From a virus, in the IMG/VR virus record IMGVR_UViG_3300009553_000804, positions 1 to 50,427 of that record: 50,427 bases of DNA, one strand, 5' to 3'. Made by a program: the position numbers and the translations under genes. Positions 14,884 to 21,986 of this stretch are shown in pieces. Numbering within the stretch: the stretch's first letter is position 1; every line of letters begins with the position of its first letter. Below the pieces are notes generated by a model. That model searched no databases. It was not told the DNA's origin and saw only the letters and a list, made by a program, of their open reading frames with translations.

Positions 14884-16680
14884 GTGACGCCCTCCGCGTA
14901 CCTCGAAGCGATGCGTGCGTCTCGTGCGCGCGCATACGCGATTGACGTAGCCACCGCTCAACAGATTGACGCGGCGCTCCGACGCTTCGGGGACGAGCTC
15001 GGGGCGCTCATCGGCCAGCTCCCCGCAGATGCGGAGCTCGCCGCGCATGCGTCACTGTCCAACGTAGACTTTGCCGCAACACGCCTCGAAGCGCGCATCG
15101 CCACCGCGGTGAGAACCGGCACCGACGTGGCTTTCGATGACACGCTCGCGGTGTGGGATGCCGCTATGCAGCGTGTGGCGCGGAGCACGGTGAAGGATGC
15201 GACCGTGGGCGCGGTGGTGGTCCCGCAGCTCACCATCGCGCAATCGTTCGGTGGCGAGCGCACCACGAGCACCTTCTCCACGCTCCTCCACGGCCACACG
15301 CTGAACGCCTCCGCCGAGGTAGCGGCGATCACGAGGCGCGCACTTCTCCAAGGGATGAGCCCCGAGGAGCTTGCGCTCTTGCTCAAGCCTTACGTCATGG
15401 GGCGAGACAGCACCCCGGGTGCGCTCTACCCCATCATCGCCACGCTCCCCGTAGGCACGAGAGGCGCGGCGTACTCGATGGAGCACAACGCCAAGCGCAT
15501 CGCCTTTTCGGAGACGCACAACGCGCGGCGAGAGGCGGAGGTGCAGCACTTCCAGCGTGACCCGCACATCGCGCTCGGGCGGTGGACACTCTCACCCAAC
15601 CGCGGCACGCAACGAGTCCCGGACGTGTGCGATGCCCTCGCCAAGCTCGATTGGTACGGGCTCGGGGCCGGGGTGTTCCCTCTCACGCGCATTCCCGGCT
15701 CGCCGCATCCATGGGACCGTTGCGAAGTCATGCCGCTCACGTGGACGCCTGAGCTCAAAGCACTCCTCGGTACGCGCCGCGAGCTCACGCTCCTCCTCAA
15801 CCCCGCCACGGTGGAGCTCCCCGGCGAAGAGCGGCTCACGCCTCGCGCGGTGGAGCGCATCCGCATCCAGCTCGCGCTACTGCTCAACACGGATGCGGTA
15901 ACCCTCGTGGACGCGCGGCCGAAAGCGAAGCCTCCCGAGCCCACGCCCGTGTCTCCGAAGCTCGCTGTAGTGCCTCCGACGCCAGCGGCAGAGCCCAAGA
16001 AGGCAGATGCCAACCCGTTCGCGGACCGCAAAGTGTTCGCCACCGAAGCCGAGGCCCGGGAGTACGCCAACAATGTTCTCGGGGCCGAAGTGGCCGACAA
16101 GGCTCCGCCCGGGAAAGCGCGCGTATGGGGGAAGGCAGCTCCCAGCGCAAAGGCCCGCCTCGCGCAGCTCAACGTCATCGTGTCGGAGCTCGATGCGCTC
16201 TACGCGAAATTCCCCAGCGCGCCCAAGGCCACCAAGAAGATTTTTACCACGCACCCCACGCGCGGGCGCGCGCATCTCGCGGGCCCGGGATGGCTCGCGG
16301 TCAACGAGCCGAGAGGCGAGGCGTCCGCCGCCGCCGCGCGTAACTTCGAGGCGGCTACCGGGAAGCGGTGGGGCATCGGCTCCGACAAAGGCGGCGAGTG
16401 GCAGCAGCGCACCGTTACGCGCCACGAGTACTCGCACAACCTTTCCACTCCGCAAGCGCTGGCCGAGTGGGAGCGCGTTGTCTCGGAGCTCCAACGTCGT
16501 GGAATCGCGGTCCCGCGTAAGGAATGGTTCAAGCGCAACGTGAGCGAGTACAGTGGGACCAACCGCTATGAAGAAATCGCGGAAAGCTTCGCCCTCGTGA
16601 CGGAACCCAACTACGCCAACGGCTCGCTCCCCATCGAAATTGAGCAGTACGTTATTAAGTACCTCCTCGGAGGAGCCTAG
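14884..16680 (+). CDS. MuF-like head protein with C-terminal zincin metallopeptidase domain
   Basis: A 598-residue minor head protein. The first 320 residues resemble SPP1 gp7/Mu F head morphogenesis proteins, with an Ala-rich helical start and the conserved AFSETHNARREAEV and RVPDVCDALA...HPWDRC. A Pro/Lys-rich linker (about 343-380) follows. The C-terminal part carries HEYSH (His514, Glu515, His518) and EEIAESFA (Glu563-Glu567), the zinc site of a zincin peptidase. The domain may be an injected effector, as described for MuF polymorphic toxins, or a capsid maturation protease; no other prohead protease is visible. GTG start three bases after the previous stop. Confidence 0.85.
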   Translation: MTPSAYLEAMRASRARAYAIDVATAQQIDAALRRFGDELGALIGQLPADAELAAHASLSNVDFAATRLEARIATAVRTGTDVAFDDTLAVWDAAMQRVARSTVKDATVGAVVVPQLTIAQSFGGERTTSTFSTLLHGHTLNASAEVAAITRRALLQGMSPEELALLLKPYVMGRDSTPGALYPIIATLPVGTRGAAYSMEHNAKRIAFSETHNARREAEVQHFQRDPHIALGRWTLSPNRGTQRVPDVCDALAKLDWYGLGAGVFPLTRIPGSPHPWDRCEVMPLTWTPELKALLGTRRELTLLLNPATVELPGEERLTPRAVERIRIQLALLLNTDAVTLVDARPKAKPPEPTPVSPKLAVVPPTPAAEPKKADANPFADRKVFATEAEAREYANNVLGAEVADKAPPGKARVWGKAAPSAKARLAQLNVIVSELDALYAKFPSAPKATKKIFTTHPTRGRAHLAGPGWLAVNEPRGEASAAAARNFEAATGKRWGIGSDKGGEWQQRTVTRHEYSHNLSTPQALAEWERVVSELQRRGIAVPRKEWFKRNVSEYSGTNRYEEIAESFALVTEPNYANGSLPIEIEQYVIKYLLGGA

Positions 16681-16682
16681 CC

Positions 16683-16913
16683 ATGAGCGTGCCGGACGTA
16701 AGCAAGCAATGTTTCGCGTGTAAACACTTCCTCGGCATGCGTGAAGTGCCGGGAGATGAGGACGGTCTCCCGCCTGACACCGTAGCGTGTTGCGAGGCGT
16801 TCCCGAACGGCATCCCGGACGCCATCGCCCGGGGCTTCGACCATACAAAACCGTACAAGGGTGACCACGGCATCCGCTTCGAGCCGCGGCGCCCGATGGA
16901 GCTCGTAAAATGA
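16683..16913 (+). CDS. Small Cys-rich protein downstream of MuF
   Basis: A 76-residue protein starting two bases after the MuF stop codon. CFACKHF (about 10-16), then CCEAFPNGIPDAIARG and FDH, then GDHGIRFE give a pattern of four Cys plus His that suggests a small zinc site. Similar small proteins are often found after MuF genes in phages. It may be a partner or protective protein for the metallopeptidase domain, which is inference from position only. Confidence 0.65.
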   Translation: MSVPDVSKQCFACKHFLGMREVPGDEDGLPPDTVACCEAFPNGIPDAIARGFDHTKPYKGDHGIRFEPRRPMELVK

Positions 16914-16915
16914 GA

Positions 16916-16940
16916 AAGGGCCCCGATTGTCGGGGCCCTT
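16916..16940. terminator. Bidirectional terminator between convergent genes
   Basis: AAGGGCCCCGA (16916-16926), loop TTG, TCGGGGCCCTT (16930-16940). It separates the rightward head genes from the leftward island, so both transcripts can stop here. Confidence 0.75.
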
Positions 16941-16947
16941 CGCTCAT

Positions 16948-17763
16948 CTACGCCGCGTCATCCTGCATCACCGGCTCCGCGTCCGGGAGCTCCAACCCGT
17001 AGCGCTTGGCCTCTCTCTCCATCTCGCGCCTATCGTCCACCTTCGGCACGACGACAGGCTTGAGGTGGCGCGCCCATCGAATCTTGCGGCACGTGGGAGC
17101 CTTGTCTGTGCGCTTGCGCGCGCCTCGATTCCAGCTTTGCGCGCGTGTGGTGTGCTCGGGTTTCCAGCGCGCGTAACGGAGCGACGTGCCCGCTTCCGTC
17201 TCAAGGGTGTACGTGATGACCTTCTCGAAGCCGCGGCGCTCGGCTTCCTTGGCGGCGGCGGTGTAGAGCATGGAGCACGCTTTCCACGTGAGCTCAGAAT
17301 CAAGCTCGTGGTTGACGCAAAGGCGATTCACCTCCACCACCTTAGAGGCGTCAATCATGCGTGCGACGGGGCGCCCAACCATAGCCACCGCGATGAGCTC
17401 GTGGCCGTTGTAGACCGCGTGACCCCACCGCCACGAGACGGGCGGCGCGTTGTGTCGATGGTGCTCACCGATGAACGCCTTTGCCTCCACAAGAGAGATG
17501 TCTCTCAGCTCCAAGCCGAAGTCCACGCGGAGCGCCATCTCGCTCTCGCTCGCGTAGACGCGGCGGATGGGATAGCCGTAGTCCGCGAAGAGCTCACGGA
17601 CCCACTCACGGGCGCCTTCGAGGTCGCGCGCAAGCATCTCGCAAAGCTCCTCGTGCGCCGCCTCGCAGCACGCATCGAACATCCACGCGCGCTCCTCGGT
17701 CCAAAATTCCAAGAGGTCCACGATGTACTCGTCGCCACAAAACGCGCACAGTTCGCCAGACAC
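16948..17763 (-). CDS. GNAT-fold protein of the XF1762/Mom-like group
   Basis: A 271-residue protein. The last 180 residues match the XF1762-like GNAT group found in phages: AKAFIGEHHRHNAPPVSWRWGHAV, then VGRPVARMID, VVEVNRLCVN, ACSMLYTAAAKEAERRGFEKVITYTL and GTSLRYARW. The fold is related to Mom, which modifies adenine in phage DNA. The first 80 residues are extra, with a possible zinc site (CAFCGDEY, FDACCEAAHEELC). The GTG at 17763 is preferred because GGGAGG lies six bases upstream; an ATG at 17808 overlaps the operator. Possible role in DNA hypermodification. Confidence 0.72.
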   Translation of the reverse strand: MSGELCAFCGDEYIVDLLEFWTEERAWMFDACCEAAHEELCEMLARDLEGAREWVRELFADYGYPIRRVYASESEMALRVDFGLELRDISLVEAKAFIGEHHRHNAPPVSWRWGHAVYNGHELIAVAMVGRPVARMIDASKVVEVNRLCVNHELDSELTWKACSMLYTAAAKEAERRGFEKVITYTLETEAGTSLRYARWKPEHTTRAQSWNRGARKRTDKAPTCRKIRWARHLKPVVVPKVDDRREMEREAKRYGLELPDAEPVMQDDAA

Positions 17764-17790
17764 GATAGCCTCCCAAGTGATTGGCCTAAA

Positions 17791-17805
17791 GACACAAATT
17801 GTGTC
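17791..17805. promoter_or_regulatory. Operator palindrome GACACA-AAT-TGTGTC
   Basis: A perfect 6+3+6 palindrome in the leader of the GNAT gene, 28 bases before its start codon. It belongs to the GACAAT-N3-ATTGTC series, with two bases changed in each half symmetrically, which keeps the palindrome. Probable repressor site. Confidence 0.55.
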
Positions 17806-17820
17806 CATAAGGCACCAAGG

Positions 17821-17849
17821 AAGCTAGACAAATGACATGTAAACGGCAA
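17821..17849 (-). promoter_or_regulatory. Leftward promoter for the GNAT gene
   Basis: On the minus strand TTGCCG (17849-17844), a 17-bp spacer and TAGCTT (17826-17821). The -35 overlaps the end of a hairpin, and GGGGCTTGNCGTTTACA is shared with the promoter at 20389. The -10 is a weak match. Confidence 0.45.
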
Positions 17850-17883
17850 GCCCCATAGACATTAAGATTGTCTACGGGGCTTG
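17847..17883. terminator. 15-bp hairpin with an operator at its tip
   Basis: CAAGCCCCATAGACA (17847-17861) pairs with TGTCTACGGGGCTTG (17869-17883), with one wobble position. The apical part forms GACATT-AAG-ATTGTC (17858-17872), one mismatch from the operator consensus. It follows the zinc-ribbon gene on the leftward strand and runs into the next leftward -35. The TGTCTACGGGGCT part is repeated at 22439-22451. Confidence 0.65.
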
Positions 17884-17908
17884 TATCATTTCGTTCCTGG
17901 CAAAGCGC

Positions 17909-18079
17909 CTAGAACACGCCGAGCGCCACGCACATCGCCAGCGCCACGGCTATGCCCATGAGCACCATCCCGCGGACTCGCGCGCGCTCCGTTGCGGCGT
18001 TGGGCTCGCCGCACTTCGGACACGCCACCGCGGCATCGGACACGAGCTCGCGGCACGCGGAGCATCGGGTGAGCGGCAT
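17909..18079 (-). CDS. Zinc-ribbon membrane protein
   Basis: A 56-residue protein starting MPLTRCSACRELVSDAAVACPKCGEP. Two CxxC pairs make a zinc ribbon, and the C-terminal 20 residues (GMVLMGIAVALAMCVALGVF) form a membrane span. The start is chosen because it gives the ribbon at the very N-terminus and follows the lipoprotein stop by two bases. Probably cotranscribed with that lipoprotein. The role is unknown; surface location of both suggests a membrane-associated lysogen function. Confidence 0.65.
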   Translation of the reverse strand: MPLTRCSACRELVSDAAVACPKCGEPNAATERARVRGMVLMGIAVALAMCVALGVF

Positions 18080-18081
18080 GG

Positions 18082-18924
18082 CTACGGCTCGGCTTCCAGC
18101 GTCACCGCGCCGCGCGCTGTCCTCCACTCCACATCGCACCACGTCCCGCCCGTATACGTGAGCGGCGACTCCGAGGCCTTCACCGCGGGCCACTCATCGA
18201 TACCTGTGGCCGGATTGTTCGACCCCACCGAGAGGATGAGCGAGTCCGGCGCTTGACGCGCCACCACTTGGTGGTTCGTGATGGTCACAGTGTCAACGGT
18301 CCCATTGCGGAGGAAGCGCACCTCCGGCCCTGTCCACCACACTTGGGCTACGCCCCCGAAGTTCGGCACGAAGCTCTCATCGCCCGGGTACACCACGGAA
18401 TCCACCGCCACGTGGTCAAACGTCGCGGAGTCAATCGGGATGTTCTCCGTCGTGATGAACGTTCCGCCCGCACAGCTCCACGAGGCACGCCACGCGAAGC
18501 CGCGAAGGTCTACGCCCGCGGTGGCCGTAAGCGAGTCCGTGGGCGCGAGTGAGTCCGCTGCCACGATTGAGGCATCCGCACTCACGAGCGAGCCTGACGC
18601 GCCCGTGCTCGCGGCAAAGCGGATGATACCGCGCTTCTCCGCACTCGGGGCGATGATCGTGTCGCCCGAGACCGTCCACCCGCTCGGCACCGTGACCGCG
18701 AGGTGTGCGCCCGTCACCACGTTTCCATGGTCATCGAGCACGCGCGACACGAGCGCCGACGCGGGCACCTTCGAGCCCGTGAAGAGCAGCGCATCGCCCG
18801 CCTTGAGCTCCACATGGAGCGCGCCAGCCGGGGGCGGCGGGGGCGGCGGCGGCGCAACGATGCCGTGGTCACCACCACACGCCGAAAGGACCATCGCGGT
18901 AAGGAGAATCATCGAGCGCTTCAT
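18082..18924 (-). CDS. Prophage-encoded lipoprotein with Ig-like domain
   Basis: A 280-residue exported protein. MKRSMILLTAMVLSAC is a lipoprotein signal with lipobox Cys16. A run of Pro (about 25-32) acts as a spacer, followed by an Ig-like/invasin-type domain (VPASALVSRVLDDHGNVVTGAHLAVTVPSG) and a beta-rich C-terminus. TTGGAGG precedes the ATG by eight bases. It has its own promoter and a terminator just before it, so it can be expressed from the silent prophage. Candidate lysogenic conversion or superinfection exclusion factor; its style resembles lipoproteins of the presumed host group. Confidence 0.7.
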   Translation of the reverse strand: MKRSMILLTAMVLSACGGDHGIVAPPPPPPPPAGALHVELKAGDALLFTGSKVPASALVSRVLDDHGNVVTGAHLAVTVPSGWTVSGDTIIAPSAEKRGIIRFAASTGASGSLVSADASIVAADSLAPTDSLTATAGVDLRGFAWRASWSCAGGTFITTENIPIDSATFDHVAVDSVVYPGDESFVPNFGGVAQVWWTGPEVRFLRNGTVDTVTITNHQVVARQAPDSLILSVGSNNPATGIDEWPAVKASESPLTYTGGTWCDVEWRTARGAVTLEAEP

Positions 18925-18956
18925 TTCGTGCCCTCCAAGGGCGTAGGGGAGTCCAT

Positions 18957-18993
18957 CGTATCGAACGATACGCTACGAGAAAAACGATTGCAA
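18957..18993 (-). promoter_or_regulatory. Lipoprotein promoter with a second type of palindrome
   Basis: Minus strand: TTGCAA (18993-18988), a 17-bp spacer and TATCGT (18970-18965). The palindrome CGTATCG-AA-CGATACG (18957-18972) covers the -10. It is unrelated to the GACAAT operator, so a different regulator, perhaps of host origin, may control the gene. Confidence 0.55.
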
Positions 18994-19025
18994 GCCCCGG
19001 AGGCAACTTTTCACGCCTCCGGGGC
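18994..19025 (-). terminator. Terminator of the SprT operon
   Basis: GCCCCGGAGGC (18994-19004) and GCCTCCGGGGC (19015-19025) form a perfect 11-bp stem with a 10-nt loop. It lies 21 bases after the leftward gene ending at 19047 and leads straight into the lipoprotein -35 region, as in other hairpin-promoter units of this phage. Confidence 0.65.
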
Positions 19026-19046
19026 CTTAGAGCGTGTTAATGTGTG

Positions 19047-19466
19047 TTAATCTGTGCCAGCTACGAAACGCTCATAAACGACGCGGTACACGCTGGGGCC
19101 GTGGGAGACCGAGGAGCGTATGCTGTTGTGCCAGTTGAGCGCATCCTCCCATCGGGCTAGCCACCCGTCCACCTCGTGCATCGCGCACGCGGCGCGGGCG
19201 CGCAGCTCGCGCGACTCCCAATTGCCAGCCGCCACCTCCACCTCCACCACCTTGTGCTCGCGCACCTTCCCCACGAGCTCCATCCCTCGGAGCGTGAAGG
19301 CCACAGGTAAGTCCCCCTGCCCCGTGATGGCGAGGGCAAAGTCCTTCATGCTCAGGCTCGCATCGAGGAAGTGAACGCCCGAGTTCTCATCTACGAGCTC
19401 GATGCGGATGTGCGCGTGTTCACCGCCGCCGCTCACGCGGCTAATGCTCAATCTCCCATTACGCAC
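19047..19466 (-). CDS. Hypothetical protein
   Basis: A 139-residue protein with GTG start overlapping the stop of the SprT-like gene. First half beta-rich (GRLSISRV, AHIRIELVDENSGVHFLDASLSMKDFALAITGQG), second half helical with many aromatic residues (MHEVDGWLARWEDALNWHNSI). Last gene of the leftward operon starting at 20309. No family recognised. Confidence 0.6.
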   Translation of the reverse strand: MRNGRLSISRVSGGGEHAHIRIELVDENSGVHFLDASLSMKDFALAITGQGDLPVAFTLRGMELVGKVREHKVVEVEVAAGNWESRELRARAACAMHEVDGWLARWEDALNWHNSIRSSVSHGPSVYRVVYERFVAGTD

Positions 19467-20064
19467 CTTTCACCTCCTCCTCCATCGGCTCCGAATTGCA
19501 CGGGCACAACGGCGCGCCCGTCTCATCGAGCCACTTGCGCGTGGTACGCGCGGTGTAGCCACACGCGGGACAGACCACCTTGAGCTGTCGCGTGGCTTGC
19601 TTCTTCACCGGCCCTTTGGTGACATCGAGCGCCGCGTGCGGGTACGGCCCGAGCGCTTCCACCACCGGCTTGGCCCACGCCATGAAGGCCTCGCCCGCCA
19701 CGGTGGCCGTGGCTTTCCCTTCGAGCCCGAGCGCGTGAGCAGCGCGCGCGAACGGCGCCTTGTGTCCGTGCTCGGTGCCTACTGCCGCGTGAGCCAGCTC
19801 GTGCGCGAGCACGTCCGCCACGCGCATCGGGTCCGCGAGAACCGGCGAGATGAAGAGCTCCGTAGCACCATCCGCGGAACACACGGGCGCGAAACACTGG
19901 CCAATGGCGCGGTTGCCCTTCGCGTCTGACAGCGCGTTGCGACACGGCCATCCCGCGCTCACGCGGAGCTTCTCGGGAATCGCGTAGCCCAACGCGGTGA
20001 AGGTTGGGCGCATCGCGTCCGCGAGTGCCGCGAGCCATGACTCGCGGGTGGTGTGGGTGGCCAT
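19459..20064 (-). CDS. SprT-like zinc metallopeptidase
   Basis: A 201-residue protein with the SprT/Spartan pattern. The active site is HELAH (His88, Glu89, His92) followed by EHGHKAPFARAAHALGLEGK, where His101 is the likely third ligand. The C-terminus carries a zinc ribbon (CPACGYTARTTRKW...CPC). Eukaryotic Spartan digests proteins crosslinked to DNA; phage SprT-like proteins may clear such blocks during replication, which is inference. The start MATHTTRESW at 20064 is preferred over longer options, which lack family-like sequence. Confidence 0.85.
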   Translation of the reverse strand: MATHTTRESWLAALADAMRPTFTALGYAIPEKLRVSAGWPCRNALSDAKGNRAIGQCFAPVCSADGATELFISPVLADPMRVADVLAHELAHAAVGTEHGHKAPFARAAHALGLEGKATATVAGEAFMAWAKPVVEALGPYPHAALDVTKGPVKKQATRQLKVVCPACGYTARTTRKWLDETGAPLCPCNSEPMEEEVKGA

Positions 20065-20066
20065 AG

Positions 20067-20309
20067 TTAGAGCGCCTCCGCGGGCACGAGGGGCGCGCCG
20101 ATGACCGCGCGAAACGGGACATCGTATTCCGCCATGGCATTGGAGCGCGCACGCTCCACGGCCTCCGCTTGGTCTGTATGGAACCCGTGCGCCATCGGCA
20201 ACGCGCCCTCTTCGGCGGTCACATCGTAGACCGTAGCGTGCCAGAGGCGCGCATCCCGAGCCCGCTTCACCCCCACCTTCACCTCTCCCCAAAACATCGG
20301 CTTTGGCAT
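20067..20309 (-). CDS. Hypothetical protein
   Basis: An 80-residue protein, MPKPMFWGEVKVGVKRARD at the start, with an AAGGAG site nine bases upstream. It looks like a small alpha/beta fold: WHATVYDVTAEEG, HGFHTDQAEAVERARSNAMAEYD, then FRAVIGAPLV. First gene after the promoter at 20361-20389. Function unknown. Confidence 0.65.
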   Translation of the reverse strand: MPKPMFWGEVKVGVKRARDARLWHATVYDVTAEEGALPMAHGFHTDQAEAVERARSNAMAEYDVPFRAVIGAPLVPAEAL

Positions 20310-20360
20310 CTCCCACTCCTTGCTTATTGTCCAATGAGCCGCGGTATCGGCCCGTGAGAC

Positions 20361-20389
20361 AATAATAGGGCGCTCGCGTGTAAACGTCA
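20361..20389 (-). promoter_or_regulatory. Leftward promoter of the SprT operon
   Basis: Minus strand: TTGACG (20389-20384), a 17-bp spacer and TATTAT (20366-20361), then TGTCTC. This is the best leftward sigma-70 match in the island. The half operator GACAAT (20357-20362) overlaps the -10. The start codon lies about 50 bases downstream. Confidence 0.7.
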
Positions 20390-20423
20390 AGCCCCTCGGC
20401 CACATGAGGTGACCGAGGGGCTT
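20387..20423. terminator. 12-bp hairpin overlapping the -35 element
   Basis: CAAGCCCCTCGG (20387-20398) and CCGAGGGGCTTG (20412-20423) with a 13-nt loop. It lies between the Gp157-like gene and the SprT operon, and its left edge is part of the TTGACG of the next promoter. Confidence 0.65.
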
Positions 20424-20442
20424 GAGCGTGAGCAATGCCGCG

Positions 20443-21123
20443 TTAGACGATGCGGAGGTGCTCCTTTTGCTCCACGGTGACGCCGCGGGGGACGCCATAC
20501 TCCTCCACGAGCGCTACGCGCACCGTCGCCAACCACTCCGCGAGGCGCTCATCGAAGTCCTCCTCTCCCGGCTTCGGGCGCGCGCCCACTTCCGCCACCG
20601 CGAGCTTGTAGGCATCGCGGAGCGCATCCGCGGGGAGCTCGTGCGAGACGCGCTCCACCGTGAAGATGCAGCCGTCCTTGTGGAGCGCCGCGAGTTGTTC
20701 CGGGGAAAGCTCATGCTTGACACTCGCCCCGCTCAACTGACGGCGGACATCCACGAGCTCGCCCTCCACCTTCGGGCGGTTGAGCCGCGCGAGGTTGCGG
20801 CGCATGTACTCCTTGAGTCCCGCCGCGGCGCTCTCGATGGAGCTCGCGCGCGCGGAGTGAGGAGCCGCCACCGCGTTGATGGCCTTCGCCGTCGCACGCT
20901 GCACCTCGGCGGTGGCGAGGAGCTCCCGAACGTAGAGCGCCACGCGCTCCATCTTGGTGGCGAAGTCTCCCTCCGCCTTGTCCGCGAGCTCCGCGAGCTC
21001 GGGCACCGCGTCCAAGTCACCGCCCGCGGCAATGAGCTTCTCCGCGTTCTCCGGTTCGTCCATCCACTCGCGGATAGTCAAGAGTTGGTCCGTCGCATCG
21101 TAGAGCTTCATTACTGTTGCCAT
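20443..21123 (-). CDS. Siphovirus Gp157-like protein
   Basis: A 226-residue protein of the Gp157 family. MATVMKLYDATDQLLTIREWM, then FATKMERVALYVRELLATAEV, a long coiled region ending KEYMRRNLARLNRPKVEGEL, and a C-terminal FDERLAEWL helix. Family members lie beside recombinases or replication genes in many siphoviruses, and a resistance role against other phages was suggested for a Streptococcus member. Start chosen at the ATG with AAGGGA upstream. The much longer frame reading further upstream overlaps four genes and is rejected. Confidence 0.8.
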   Translation of the reverse strand: MATVMKLYDATDQLLTIREWMDEPENAEKLIAAGGDLDAVPELAELADKAEGDFATKMERVALYVRELLATAEVQRATAKAINAVAAPHSARASSIESAAAGLKEYMRRNLARLNRPKVEGELVDVRRQLSGASVKHELSPEQLAALHKDGCIFTVERVSHELPADALRDAYKLAVAEVGARPKPGEEDFDERLAEWLATVRVALVEEYGVPRGVTVEQKEHLRIV

Positions 21124-21124
21124 G

Positions 21125-21397
21125 TTAGTAGTCCCTTGAGTTGTGATTGCGTGCTTCACGTGCGGCCAGTTTGACGAGCTCCACTTCCTCCTCATCTGTG
21201 AGCTCATGGCCCTTCGAGCAGCGCGGTCCGATGGTGCACACGTAGTAGAAGCCATCCCTCCACTCACCGCGGTTGCCATCCGCGTCCGCCCCGTACCACT
21301 CTCCTCGCTCGTAGCCCAACGCGACATCCACATCGGCCTCGCACGTATCGCCGTCCTCGCATGCGCGCGGGCACGCCAGCGTAATGGTTTCCGCCAT
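21125..21397 (-). CDS. Acidic zinc-finger-like protein
   Basis: A 90-residue protein with AAGGAGGG before the ATG. CPRACEDGDTC and CTIGPRCSKGH supply Cys/His pairs consistent with a zinc site. The C-terminal EEEVELVKLAAREA is a helix. It ends one base before the Gp157-like start. Function unknown. Confidence 0.65.
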   Translation of the reverse strand: MAETITLACPRACEDGDTCEADVDVALGYERGEWYGADADGNRGEWRDGFYYVCTIGPRCSKGHELTDEEEVELVKLAAREARNHNSRDY

Positions 21398-21398
21398 T

Positions 21399-21548
21399 TC
21401 ACCCTCCTTGGGCGAGCGACATCGCCCGAGCGATGAGGGCGCGCAACCCGCGGACGCACCGATGGCACGCGCGCACCTTCCAGCCTTTCACGGGACGCCC
21501 GCACTCGGGGCAGCGGAGCGCGTGGTGCCGGTTTGACGCGCGGCGCAT
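21399..21548 (-). CDS. Small zinc-ribbon protein
   Basis: A 49-residue basic protein, MRRASNRHHALRCPECGRPV then ACHRCVRGLRALIARAM. Two CxxC pairs form a ribbon. Its ATG overlaps the stop of the next gene upstream (ATGA), and its stop is near the start of the following gene. Probably a nucleic-acid or protein-binding adapter. Confidence 0.55.
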   Translation of the reverse strand: MRRASNRHHALRCPECGRPVKGWKVRACHRCVRGLRALIARAMSLAQGG

Positions 21549-21796
21549 CAGAGGAGCCCCCGACGCACGCGGCGCACCGGCTTCTTTTCCGCGATGAGCG
21601 CATCCGCCGCGAGCATCTCCGCCGAGCGGAGCACGCGCTCCCACGGAACAGGGCCGTACTCGGTGCGCTTCCCCTTCTCGCGGAGGTAAACGCCCTCAGA
21701 AGCAAAGCGCGCGATGTATCGCGTCACCGTATCGCGGCGGTAGTCTCGCACCAACACCTCGCGCGTGACCGCGCTCTTCTCGATGGTGGTCGCCAT
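21548..21796 (-). CDS. Basic DNA-binding-like protein
   Basis: An 82-residue protein. REVLVRDYRRDTVTRYIARFASEGVYLREKGKR looks like a helix-turn-helix with a wing (a TVTRYIARF recognition helix), followed by VLRSAEMLAADALIAEKK and an Arg-rich tail. It may be a small regulator of the leftward operon. The assignment rests on pattern only. Confidence 0.55.
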   Translation of the reverse strand: MATTIEKSAVTREVLVRDYRRDTVTRYIARFASEGVYLREKGKRTEYGPVPWERVLRSAEMLAADALIAEKKPVRRVRRGLL

Positions 21797-21797
21797 G

Positions 21798-21986
21798 TCA
21801 GGCCACCATCAAGCATGTTGGTGGCTCCGCGAGCGCGAGCGCATTGCGGACGCGCACATCAACCGCGTGGAGGCACGCCCGATACTCCTCGGGCGTTGTG
21901 GCGGTGGCCATACCCATCTCGATAATCGCCAGCGCGTTTCGGAGATGCTCCCCGATGGGCTCCTCCTCGATTGGGCGCTCACACAT
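21798..21986 (-). CDS. Small hypothetical protein
   Basis: A 62-residue helical protein, MCERPIEEEPIGEHLRNALA, with a second helix YRACLHAVDVRVRNALALA. It overlaps the upstream gene by eight bases. No family recognised. Confidence 0.5.
   Translation of the reverse strand: MCERPIEEEPIGEHLRNALAIIEMGMATATTPEEYRACLHAVDVRVRNALALAEPPTCLMVA

Noticed and set aside
13703-14935. 410-residue minus-strand frame across portal and methylase
   Set aside because: It covers two well-supported genes and a terminator on the other strand; the composition is that of a shadow.
20443-21705. 420-residue version of the Gp157-like gene
   Set aside because: The upstream 190 residues are Arg/Ser-rich shadow sequence that overlaps several coupled small genes. 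The family N-terminus starts at 21123.
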